From positions 29,539,026 through 29,603,025 of the forward strand of contig OY294048.1 in assembly GCA_958510825.1 (NCBI GenBank): 64,000 bases of DNA, written 5' to 3'. Below the pieces are notes generated by a model. It was not told the origin of the DNA. It saw only the letters and a program-made list of their open reading frames with translations, and made no database searches. This document shows positions 24,256-32,929 of the stretch, in pieces. Origin of the DNA: Brachypterus glaber (lineage: Eukaryota > Arthropoda > Insecta > Coleoptera > Kateretidae). The position numbers were made by a program, and so were the translations under genes. Numbering within the stretch: position 1 is the first letter of the stretch; the number at the start of each line of letters is the position of its first letter.

Positions 24256-24941
24256 ACTTTCACGAGCTATAGTTTGCAAACCAAAAGAGCTAAGTAAACA
24301 AATAAAACAGCTTTTTTTAGATAATTTTCTTAGCTATTTTTTTACTCATATGTTTTTTTTTCTTTTACCTACTCGATTTTAAGATATTTACAAAAAACCA
24401 ATTTATTGCATATGAAGGAAAAAATTGTAACATTAAATTTAAAACGATAACATTTGAAGCTATATATCTCTTGATCTATTAAAGCTATTAAGATAAACAA
24501 AATGTTGGTTTGTGTTGAATTTAACTAAGAATCTTTTATGTAAAAACTATTGTGGTTTTTGAGTTTTTTTACAAAAACCCAAAATATGCATGCTTAAAAA
24601 ATGATTGACAATAAGCTATCTTAATATGCAACTTTGTTTAAGCTATAAAACGGTAAGGGTTTGAGCTAGCGAGTTCATTAAAAAAGTGGTTTGTAGATAA
24701 TTTTTTTGTCTATCTTTTATAACAGAACAGTTTTTTTCGTCGAGTTAGCCATTTTTATGAAATCCCTAGAAAACTAAATTTAGGCCCATTTAAGCCTTTT
24801 TAATCCCCATTTTCTCGAAAAGGACTCGGGGGAGGATTTTAATATTAAAAGGTTTTATTCTTCAGACAACCCTCTTTCAATCTGTGAAGAGAGTTTTTGG
24901 CGCCAGAAAAAAAAACTTTATTTTGATTCAAGACACCTGTG
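24256..24941 (-). repeat. right terminal inverted repeat of the 3.3-kb transposon
   Basis: Inverse of 21657-22340, from ACTTTCACGAGCTATAG to GACACCTGTG. It differs from the left copy by occasional substitutions and small indels, so the insertion is moderately old. Confidence 0.8.
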
Positions 24942-25205
24942 CCTAGCGCGTTACGTAATACTTGAACGCTCCCATACAGCGTTGCGCCAGACGTACGATA
25001 ATTATCGATTTTGTACGATAATTTAGCCTCGTGTACGATGTACGATAATGCATGTACGCTAATGACTTTTTGTACGATAGTTTGGGTAAAGTCCCAGATC
25101 ACTTTATTGTGACCCGAAATTCCCAGATTACATGAACAAAAAATAGGGTATAAATACATTATTTATACCGAGCTTGCCAAATCCCAAGGAAAAGGCCACG
25201 ATTCA

Positions 25206-25254
25206 AGAAGAAGAAGAAGAAGAAGAAGAAGAAGAAGAAGAAGAAGAAGAAGAA

Positions 25255-25285
<31 letters not shown>

Positions 25286-25322
25286 AAGAAGAAGAAGAAG
25301 AAGAAGAAGAAGAAGAAGAATA
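25206..25322 (+). repeat. GAA trinucleotide microsatellite
   Basis: About 39 nearly uninterrupted GAA units with a single AAT interruption near 25255. Purine on the plus strand throughout. Confidence 0.95.
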
Positions 25323-25650
25323 TTTATTTAGAAATACTTGTACATCCCCGTTCTATTTTGATACTTCAACGTGTTTTACAAAACCACACCGCCATTGTTA
25401 AAATTTGTATACAAATTTGTGTTTTTTTTCGTTTGAGTTTTTTAACAATGTCAGATTCAGATTCAGAATGTGAACGATGTTCAACACCAGAATATAAAAA
25501 AGAGAAGAGAAGAAAGTGATAAATCGACAAAGCATCGCACACAAAAATACAGAAAAGAATGGGAATATATGGATTAATTTAAGGGTTGGTTGCGCGAGGA
25601 TAAAGGTAATCAATTTGGCTTAAGCTATTCAGGTCTATTCCCGTGCGTAA

Positions 25651-25889
25651 TAGTAGATTAGAGGTCGACTCGGAAAGTAGTACTTTTCCGAGACCTTATT
25701 AACCCATTTATAGGTCGAGAAAAAGTAGCATTTTCCGGGAGACCTGTATACTATTTTATTCGCAACTGTTTTTATTTAAAAATAAAGTACTAATATTTTT
25801 AAAAACCTAGATGTTTGAATTCAAATGAAGAAAATAATACTATAAAACTTTGTTTTTTAGTTTTTTTTTTTCATATTTACCACAATTTT
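25651..25889 (+). repeat. dispersed repeat, copy 1
   Basis: Begins TAGTAGATTAGAGGTCGACT and continues with TTTATAGGTCGAG(A/G)AAAAGT, TTTTCCGGGAGACCTGTATA and ATTCGCAACTGTTTTTATTT. The same series of blocks is at 39828-40091 in the same orientation. The ACTTTTCC / GGAAAAGT pieces let it fold on itself. Confidence 0.7.
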
Positions 25890-26259
25890 TTCTGCAAGTC
25901 CAAACGTACGATAATGTACGATAATTTTGAAGTAAATATACGATAATTTGAATTTTTAAATCTGGCAACGCTGCTCCCCTATGAGCTGTGCAGATACTAC
26001 GGAATGCGAAGCATTGCATAACTTTAGGGCTTGTTTTTTCTTAACAAAATTTAGTTACTGGTTTGTTAACGCAATCCCATTGATACTATATCAATACGAA
26101 ATGTTATTTACAAATTTATAATTTATTCCCACGTATTCGAGTTGAAACTACCGCCAAAATATGCAAATTATTACGGTGCCTGAATTAGAAATGTTAGTTG
26201 TGCAGATCAGTTCTTATTGGGCTAAAATATAGGTTATGTTTAACCTATTACCTAATATA

Positions 26260-27237
26260 CCGGGTGTCCCACCAGGTTCTTGACAAGCTATATTTAAAAA
26301 GATAGTATTTTTTGCAAAAAATGCATTAAATGGGAGCTATTGAAGTTTTTATTCACGTATCCAAAACCATTTCTTGCTTACCCACTCCTTTGAAACCACC
26401 TCAACTTCTGTTTTTCAAATAGCACCCCCCCCCCCATTTGTATCAAAGAATATGAAGGTAAATTTTATTCTTAATTCAACCATGTATTTATTATAAGTAG
26501 TATATTATTTCTTGAAGGGACTTCAAATAACTATTATTTACTAATAATACTGTTGTTTAAAAAGTTAAAAAAAAAAACGAAAAAACAAAATTAAATGCGA
26601 GTCAAACTATGATTTACTGACTTATGCAAAACTACCCCTTACTTACCCACCCTCTTGGAACCACCCCAATTTTTTTTAAATAGCACCCCCCTATTTTTAC
26701 TAAAGAATATAAAAGCACATTTTATTCTTAATTCAACCATGTATAATAATTAATACCTTATTTCTTTAAGGGGCTCCAAGTATCAGATCTATTAGATCAC
26801 AAGCAATATTTTTCATCAAAAAAACTTCCAAAAAATCACGTTAGATTGTATCTAAAAGAGAACTGATTAATATATCCAAAAACCACCCTTAATAACCCAC
26901 TCTCCTGGAACCACCTGTAACGTTTGTTCTAAATACCAACCTATTATAAATAAATAATAATTGTTATTTGAAGCCCCTTAAATGATAAGATACCACTTAT
27001 AATACATGGTTGAATTCAGAATGAAATGTACTTTCATATTCTTTGATAAAAATGGGGGAGGGTGACTTTGAAAAATAAAATTTGTGGGTAGTTTCAAGGG
27101 GGTGGGTAAGCAAGGGGTAGTTTTGGATAGGCAAATAAAAACTTCAATGGATCTCATTAAACGCCGTTTTTTGCAAAAAATTCTATGGTTTCAAATAACG
27201 GAGATATAGCTTGTCAAGAACCTGGTGGGACACACGG
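26260..27237. mobile_element. palindromic MITE, CCGGGTGTCCC ends
   Basis: TA, CCGGGTGTCCCACCAGGTTC at the left; GAACCTGGTGGGACACACGG, TA at the right. The interior repeats a block (TTCTTAATTCAACCATGTAT near 26468 and 26730, inverse near 27000) together with CTTACCCAC..CCACC motifs. Inverted and direct copies are therefore mixed. No gene. Confidence 0.75.
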
Positions 27238-27695
27238 TATATACCCAACCAGCAAAGTAATTTTATAATTTCATGGCTCTGCAACTGTTTTATTTTATTC
27301 GTATTTTATTATTACTTCCATAATACTAATTAATTTTATTAAAGGGGAAATTAAAACTATTCTGTAATTAAAGTTAAAGTATTTTATAAATTTATCATGA
27401 AAACGTTTCTACGAGCTACACAATAAAACAAATACAAAAGTCAAGTCTATAAAATAAAATTGTTTTATAATTGTTTTTAGTAAATTTCAGTGATATTTTT
27501 AAGACTCTTATAAATATATTATAAAATTATTTTATAGTCGCGTATCGTAGCTTTAATAAAACAATTATATTAACGTATCAATGATAACTATTTCGTTTCT
27601 TTAAGTAAAGAGTGTCCTTAGTGATCCATATAAAACTGTTTTATATTATGTTATTTAGGTTACAATATAAAAACAATAACAAAGTTCTTATAAAA

Positions 27696-30600
27696 TTAAA
27701 TTGTTTTTATGGTTATCATTTTGCTATCCGTGATTGCTGGAGTTTCAAAAAAGGTACTGTACTGAACTGTATCATTATCACTTGGTGGTAGTATCTGATA
27801 AGTAATTGATGGTTCCGTATTAACCACATTTGATGATGAAATGACCTCATTAGGCAACACATTCAAGGATTCTTTAGCTCTCTGCATGGGCGTATCCTGC
27901 GAAATATTAAAACTAAACACTCTATCCTATATTATGTTATAAACATACAGGGTGTCCCACAGGAAATGCCAGTGTAGGATATTTTAAAAACCATTCAACA
28001 AATCTTTTTGAAGGTTGCAAAGTTGCCGCTTCTACCCAAAAGTCGCAGCAACTTAAAATTTTTAAATAGAACACACTGTATATTATATTTTTGGATTCTC
28101 AAAATTCTTAATATTTTTTATCCAATACCTACTGTTAATACTTAGTTTACACTTAAAATTTTAATCAATGAAAGTGGTATCTTAATCATCCTGTAAAAAA
28201 AACTCACAAGTTGCAACTTGTGTTATGGAATTTTTAATCACCGAAACGTACGTGACACTTTATTAAAATTTCAAGTAAATTTTGTGAAAATGTCATTTTT
28301 AAATTTGCATAAGAAGTATTTTTCAGAGGTACTGGATGAAATTTTGTACAGTACACGTGATGTAAGTGACATTATTCACTTAAAAATTAACCCACTCGGC
28401 CCATGGGTCAACTTTTTTTTCGTGAATAATATCTTACTTACCTCACTTGTACTATAATAGTATTTTAAAGTACTAGTTTCATAACATACGTTTTTAGCGC
28501 ACGAGTACAAGTTTAGAAAACGAGCCGCTTGCGGCGAGTTTTCTAAAGTACTAGTATGCTAAAAACGTGTTATGAAACGAGTGCTTTATACAATTTTTAT
28601 CTATTTTGCTCTAAAATTTTAAAAAACTTACATTTAAATTGATGACCGATTTAGGGATTTTTGTTTTGGATTGGCATTACAGTTTCCGCCATGTCTAAAA
28701 TTCTAAGAACAAATTATATTTTGATATATTTTATAGTCATGTCTTCTTTTTTTAACTGCAAGTAATCAAGCCACAATTTTAACATAGTAAAATTTAACCT
28801 AAACACAAAATTTTGTAAAAAAATTAAAATATAAAGCGACGTTGAAATTTGCACAGAAAACGTCAGGCGATAGGCTTTTGCCTGTTGCCAACCAAAAAGA
28901 AAAAGTGGAGACCTCTTAAGAGGTCTCCATAATTATGGGCCTATAACACGGAAATGCATGTGATTATGAGCTTATAAGAGTCGCAAAATAGAAAAGTAAC
29001 TATTTTCTATTTTGCAACTCTTATAATTATAAGCTTAAGCTCATAATCACACGCATTTTGCGTATTCTTATAGACCTATAAGAGGTTTCTACTTTTTTTT
29101 CTTTTGTGTTGGCAAAAGGACAAAACACTATCGCTTGATTTCTTTCATGCAAATGACAACATCGCATTTAAGTTTAGTTTTCTACGAAATTGTGTTTTAA
29201 AGTTAATTTTTACGTGTTAAAATTGTGACTTAACGAACCAATTGGTAACCTGCAGTGAAAAAGAGATAAGCTTACTATAAAAGATATTAAAATATAGTTT
29301 GTTCTTTGAATTTTAAACGTTCTGAAAATTGTAGTGCCAACCCAAAACAAAAATCCCTAAACCGGACAGAAATTTAAATGTAGGTTTTTTAAAATTTTAG
29401 AGCAATATAGAAAAAATTATATAAAGCACTCGTTTCATAACACGTTTTTAGCGCACGAGTACGTTTAGAAAACGAGCCGCTTGCGGTGTAGTACTTTAAT
29501 ATACTATTATACTATAGGAAGTGTTGTGGAAGTTGGAGTTAGGTATATATACCTAATTCCAACTGTTTTCGAGATATTGACAGTTCAAAAAAGGCCATTT
29601 TCCAGCTTTGACAAGCCATAAAATTGGCGTACGGTCATTGGGCTGCATCGGAACTAACATGTTTATGTGGCAACGTTGCAATTTATTTTTTTTTAAATTG
29701 GTAAATGCGTACTTATTAAAACCGTCAGTTTTGACGTATTTTTTATGCAACCTATTATACATCATCTTTTTTAAATCTATTATAGACAGGCCCGTCGAGA
29801 GGGGGGGGGTCGGGGGGTTTCCCCCGGGCCCGGATTTTTTGAGCGATGAGGGACCATTGTTTTTAGGCATAAAAAAATTTATATTTATATTAAATTTTAG
29901 TAATCTAAAAACTTTTGGGAAGAAAAATTGTTTATTTTTGGGGGTCCCGGACTTTTTACCCCCAGGCCCGGATTTTCTCTCGACGGCTCTGATTATATAT
30001 ATAAACTTTTAGTTCCGATTCGGCCCACTGACCGTACGCCATAAAATCTAATGTTTATGTATACATAATATGTTTTCAGGCACGTCGAGAGGGGCCCCTC
30101 TCGACGGGACCCCGGGGGGGGGAGTCGGTGGTGTGTCCTCCCGGGCCCGGAGTTTTTGAGGGACCCAGATTTTTTGAGCGATGAGTGACATTAAACAAAT
30201 TTGTTTTTAGGCATAAAAAAAATTATATTTATATTAAATTTTAGTAATCTAAAAACTTTTGGAAGAAAAAATTGTTTATTTTTGGGGGGCCCGCGGTCTT
30301 TTTATTTTAGTAATCTAAAAACTTTTGGAAGATTTTTTTTTTTATTTTTGGGGGGCCCGCGGACTTTTTACCCCCGGGCCCGGATTTTCTCTCGACGGCC
30401 CTGTATGTTTTTATCAATGTAACTTACCATTAAACAGTCATTTGCCAGACTATTAAAATCGTTTTGGGCATCAGATTTATTCTTTGGAAATATCATCCTT
30501 GGGCGCTTTTTGGTCTGAATAATATGTATTTCCTCTTGTTCTGTGTCATCATTTTCTAACATTCTTGCAAGCTCTTCTTCCGCAACTTCATAATTAATTA

Positions 30601-30784
30601 AATGATTTCTTTTTAATTTACACGCCATCGTAAACCAGTTATCTTCTGGTAATGAATTTGGATTTTTAATAAGTTTATCAGCCCTCATTTTTGGCCACAA
30701 AAGTTGGTTGTTCTCAACCCATCCTCCAGGGACTATTGTTAGTTGCTTTAAACCTTTTTCAATAGTTTGCACTATCTTAAACAT
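27696..30784 (-). CDS. two-coding-exon gene with the N-terminal module of insect DUF4806-type proteins
   Basis: ATG at 30782-30784 opens exon 1 (30784-30428, exactly 119 codons), ending ATG before GTAAGT. The acceptor TTTCGCAG at 27897 opens exon 2 (27896-27696), which reads DTPMQRAKESLNVLPNEVIS and runs to a TAA at 27696. Phase 0 on both sides, giving about 185 residues. Exon 1 starts MFKIVQTIEKGLKQLTIVPG, has WVENNQLLWP and PEDNWFTMACKLKRNHLINY, then an acidic tail. From memory this is the N-terminal module that precedes DUF4806 in multi-copy insect proteins. The DUF4806 domain itself is absent, so the gene is truncated, alternatively spliced or missing exons. The 2531-bp intron is full of MITEs. 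Function unknown. Confidence 0.6.
27948..28078. mobile_element. 131-bp MITE, CAGGGTG family
   Basis: TA, CAGGGTGTCCCACAGGAAAT at the left; ATAGAACACACTG, TA at the right. Its middle (GGTTGCAAAGTTGCCGC, AAAGTCGCAGCAACTT) is homologous to about 31855-31932. Confidence 0.65.
28452..29513. mobile_element. foldback element inside the intron
   Basis: Ends near TATAATAGTATTTTAAAGTA and its inverse TACTTTAATATACTATTATA. The arms carry TTTTTAGCGCACGAGTAC and GAAAACGAGCCGCTTGCGG. The CGAGCCGCTTGCGGCGAG block is itself palindromic. A second, nested hairpin occupies the centre. Confidence 0.6.
28890..29125. repeat. nested long hairpin
   Basis: Starts GTTGCCAACCAAAAAGAAAA and ends with the inverse TTTCTTTTGTGTTGGC. 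The arms include TGGAGACCTCTTAAGAGG, GTGATTATGAGCTTATAAGA and GCAAAATAGAAAA, with an extremely short loop near 29000. It would fold into an almost complete stem of about 105 bp. Confidence 0.65.
29600..30048. repeat. small foldback interrupted by a hAT-like MITE
   Basis: CCATAAAATTGGCGTACGGT and GCATCGGAACTAA (29617-29658) are matched inverted by TTTTAGTTCCGATTCGGCCC and TGACCGTACGCCATAAAAT (30007-30048). The hAT-like MITE at 29787 sits in the loop. Confidence 0.55.
29787..29991. mobile_element. hAT-like MITE, CAGGCCCGTCGAGAG ends, copy 1
   Basis: Starts CAGGCCCGTCGAGAGG, ends CTCTCGACGGCTCTG. The flanking octamers are ATTATAGA and ATTATATA (seven of eight). Very G-rich and C-rich tips (GGGGGG, CCCCCGGGCCCGG) enclose an AT-rich middle with TTTAGTAATCTAAAAACTTT. 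Confidence 0.7.
30077..30403. mobile_element. hAT-like MITE, copy 2, perfect 8-bp duplication
   Basis: Starts CAGGCACGTCGAGAGGGGCC, ends CTCTCGACGGCCCTG, flanked by TATGTTTT on both sides (30069-30076, 30404-30411). Related to 29787-29991, with an internal duplication of the TTTAGTAATCTAAAAACTTT block. The left tip contains the perfect palindrome GTCGAGAGGGGCCCCTCTCG plus AC. It lies just inside the intron, next to the donor of the gene. Confidence 0.8.
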
Positions 30785-30786
30785 GT

Positions 30787-30843
30787 CTAAAAATTATTTA
30801 AAAGTTTAATAACGCATCTGTTATGTATATTTACATAACTTAC
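30787..30843 (-). other. 57-bp intron in the 5' untranslated region
   Basis: GTAAGTTATG at the donor (30843) and AATTTTTAG at the acceptor (30787), two bases before the ATG. It implies a non-coding first exon ending at 30844. The start of that exon is not visible. Confidence 0.5.
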
Positions 30844-30955
30844 CTGCTTTTTTTTTTAATTTCACTAAGAAACTTGTTAGTAATCTAACAAGAGCACTTA
30901 TCGATTATTATCGGTTTAAGTTTTATAGGTTAGGTATTAGGTATTAACCCGCCAG

Positions 30956-31215
30956 TAAAAGTAGTCGCGTTCAGTATCAAAATGTATCAGTGGCAACAAA
31001 TCTGTTTTATTAGAGTAGCCAAAAAGTCGCGAATTAGCTAAAAAGTTCCCAATTAGCAATATATGCACTATTATTTTCTCGGCAATGACAGTATAAAAGT
31101 CGCGTGCGATATCAAAATGTATTAGGACTAACAAATCTGTTTTATTAGAGTCGCCAAAAAGTCGCGAGTTAGCAAAAAAGTTGCCATTTAGCAATATAGG
31201 CACTCTTCTTACTAT
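30956..31215 (+). repeat. two direct copies of a 135-bp unit
   Basis: ATCAAAATGTAT at 30976 and 31111, ACAAATCTGTTTTATTAGAG, CCAAAAAGTCGCGA and TTAGCAATATA recur in order at a 135-bp spacing. The open frame on the minus strand is only a translation of this duplication. Confidence 0.75.
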
Positions 31216-31286
31216 AAAAAAGAAACAGCTGTTTTCAACGTGTTGGGCTTTCTAAAATATTTTGAAGCGGAGCTCATTGAGAACAG

Positions 31287-31764
31287 GGCGGTATTTTAAT
31301 GTTTTTCGAATTTTAAAAATAATTTTATACTCGGTTATACAAGGATGGACAAATATTCCGCAACGGCTCTATTACAGGAGAACGAAAAATGATAGCGAAT
31401 CCGGGTTTGTGGCAGTTGCAGAAGCTAAAATTGGTCTATTTCTCGCTACCTATTTGTCACGTGGTGGTGTCACTTGTTAATTTTTTAAATGAAACACTAC
31501 AGGGTGTCCCTCCGGAAATGCCGGTGTAGGTTATCTCAAAAACAAATTAGCGGAATATTTTGAAATTTTGGTGGTATATACCACCACATAGTATACTATA
31601 GTATATAAACCAAATGAACCAATTTTAGCTCTCGCATTTGCCACAAACCCGGATTCGCTATCATTTTTCGTTCTCCTGTAATAGAGCCTTTGCGGAATAT
31701 TTGCCCATCCCTGTATAACCGAGTATAAAATTATTTTTAAAATTCGAAAAACATTAAAATACTG

Positions 31765-31766
<2 letters not shown>
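31287..31766. repeat. inverted repeat with about 145-bp arms
   Basis: The left arm (GGTATTTTAATGTTTTTCGA .. GCGAATCCGGGTTTGTGGCA) returns inverted at about 31625-31766. The loop contains TA-CAGGGTGTCCCTCCGG at 31500 and the perfect palindrome GGTGGTATATACCACC at 31570-31585. Confidence 0.7.
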
Positions 31767-31822
<56 letters not shown>

Positions 31823-31932
31823 AGTCCGATATATCGGACCTTTCATTTAAAAATATTTTGATTGTTGCAACGTTACCGCATCTAACCGAAAGTCGATTGC
31901 AGCAACTTGACAATTTTAAATGGGACAACCTG
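31500..31932. mobile_element. CAGGGTG-family relic, disrupted
   Basis: TA then CAGGGTGTCCCTCCGGAAAT at the left. The right-hand part (31855-31932, ending GACAACCTG) is homologous to the complete 131-bp MITE at 27948-28078. The middle has been filled with the inverted arm above and an AT microsatellite. The right flank is not TA. Confidence 0.45.
31767..31816. repeat. AT dinucleotide microsatellite
   Basis: About 25 AT units, followed by GTGTGTA and the perfect 16-bp palindrome GTCCGATATATCGGAC (31824-31839). Confidence 0.95.
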
Positions 31933-32093
31933 ATGTATTTTAGTGGATTTTTGGATTGTTCTTGAAATCCCAAATTTTTTATGTAGACTGACAGTTTCAA
32001 CTCTGCACGCTGATTAAGAAAAATTTTTGAGACTTTATTCCCCTAACGAAATAATGTCATTAGATTGATGTTTGCTTGTGCGCCCATACCCAT

Positions 32094-32152
32094 ACCTCTC
32101 CTATATAGGAGAGGTTCGTTCGTCTCCCATACCTCTCCTATATAGGAGAGGT
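32094..32152. repeat. two copies of a perfect 22-bp palindrome
   Basis: Each copy is ACCTCTCCTAT followed by its exact complement (32094-32115 and 32131-32152), and each is followed by TCGT(TCG)TCTCC. It is a tandem duplication of a palindrome-plus-spacer unit of 37 bp. Confidence 0.85.
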
Positions 32153-32169
32153 TCGTCTCCAGATATATA

Positions 32170-32345
32170 CACGGTGTATTTGAAATAGGGTCCGAAAATT
32201 TAAGGTGTGATTCTACATCATAAAATATGAAAAAAAGTTCCTATAAACAAATGTCTAAAAATCCGTCGTAAGGGAGCTACGCCCCTTTGAAACGGGCTGA
32301 AAAATTCGGTTTTTATTTAATAACTCAGGAACCCTCTCAGCATCA
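32170..32345 (+). mobile_element. one arm of a CAGGGTG-family MITE
   Basis: TA then CACGGTGTATTTGAAATAGG, followed by the core: AAGTTCCTATAAACAAATGT, AAGGGAGCTACGCCCCTTTG, TTTAATAACTCAGGAACCCT. The other arm is absent. After 32345 the sequence is unrelated and somewhat richer in GC to about 32450. Confidence 0.6.
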
Positions 32346-32852
32346 CTCTTTGTAATGAAGCTGTAGTCTTAACGGACCAGCGCGCTGCAGCGTTAGCGAG
32401 TCCTACAACTACACCGTAGTCCCAAAAAGTGTATTTCGCGCCGAGTAAAACATACTATATTTTCTTTAAAGGCATATTTAGAAAACTTTGGTTAATATTT
32501 TATTGTAATATACAGGGTGGGTTTAATGCTTTAAATTAAACTTTTTGTTTTTTTAATATGGAACGCCCAATATTTTTTTGCCTATTTCTGAAGCGTTAAA
32601 ACAGAAAAAAGTTATTAGCTATACCTTTTAATATGAGAAATTTTCACTTACAATACCACTAGTGCACTATAGTGGTTCAATTATAATTAATAATTATTAC
32701 CGGAATTTTTTTCGAAATTACGAATATAATTTGCAAAATATTCGGGTGCGAAAATAAATTTCCCATTTAAAGTCCGACCCTGTGACAATATGTACCATTG
32801 GCATAAACAAAATATTTTATAAATATTTCCTAGTAATTTAAATTGTTTTATA

Positions 32853-32925
32853 ATGGTTGCGCCTAAAAGAAAATTATTTTATAAAAAAATCGCCATTTTA
32901 AAATGGGTGCAAGCCAAGGATCGAA
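32853..32925 (+). other. possible short first coding exon
   Basis: ATG at 32853 reads MVAPKRKLFYKKIAILKWVQ and then AKDR before a strong donor GTAAGT at 32926. The basic, helix-like composition contrasts with surrounding random frames. No continuation found, so this may be chance or a relic of a transposase first exon. Confidence 0.25.
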
Positions 32926-32929
32926 GTAA

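Larger units (their letters stand above)
21657..24941 (-). mobile_element. 3.3-kb DNA transposon, long TIRs, 4-bp duplication
   Basis: The ends are CACAGGTGTCTTGAATC and its exact inverse, and CCTA flanks both sides (21653-21656, 24942-24945). Joining the flanks across one CCTA recreates the junction seen intact at 4197-4206 in the related Harbinger-like element, which supports the insertion and its 4-bp duplication. The inverted repeats are about 685 bp each. The central 1.9 kb holds one decayed gene on the minus strand. A 4-bp duplication with CAC..GTG ends is compatible with Chapaev/CMC- or Sola-type elements; I cannot decide. Confidence 0.8.
21394..24973. mobile_element. PIF/Harbinger-like element, split by a nested transposon
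   Basis: Terminal repeats GGGAGCGTTCAAGTATTACG at the left and the inverse CGTAATACTTGAACGCTCCC ending at 24973 share TATTACGTAACGC with the 3494-4233 element. Flanking trinucleotides are CTA and ATA (two of three identical). Only about 290 bp of the element is its own; 21657-24945 is a later insertion. The subterminal C-tract and GTTACGTAAC motifs match the 3494 copy. Confidence 0.65.
24977..25973. mobile_element. hAT-like non-autonomous element with ACGATAAT motifs
   Basis: Ends CAGCGTTGC(GC)CAGA and its inverse TCTGGCAACGCTG. The flanking octamers are CTCCCATA (24969-24976) and CTCCCCTA (25974-25981), seven of eight identical. Repeated GTACGATAAT motifs lie near both ends, as expected for subterminal transposase-binding repeats. 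It landed in the last bases of the Harbinger-like element. The interior holds a GAA microsatellite and a dispersed segment shared with 39828-40091. Confidence 0.7.
27897..30427 (-). other. intron of the 27.7-30.8 kb gene
   Basis: Donor GTAAGTTACATTG at 30427 and acceptor ATATTTCGCAG at 27897. It holds a complete 131-bp MITE, a 1.06-kb foldback, another foldback and two hAT-like MITEs, one only 23 bp from the donor including its target duplication. Confidence 0.55.

Noticed and set aside
29553..30422. Open frames on both strands through the G/C-rich tips
   Set aside because: They run across two hAT-like MITEs and a foldback and repeat between the two MITEs; no domain.
31262..31480. 72-codon plus-strand frame
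   Set aside because: It coincides with one arm of an inverted repeat and has no homology I recognise.
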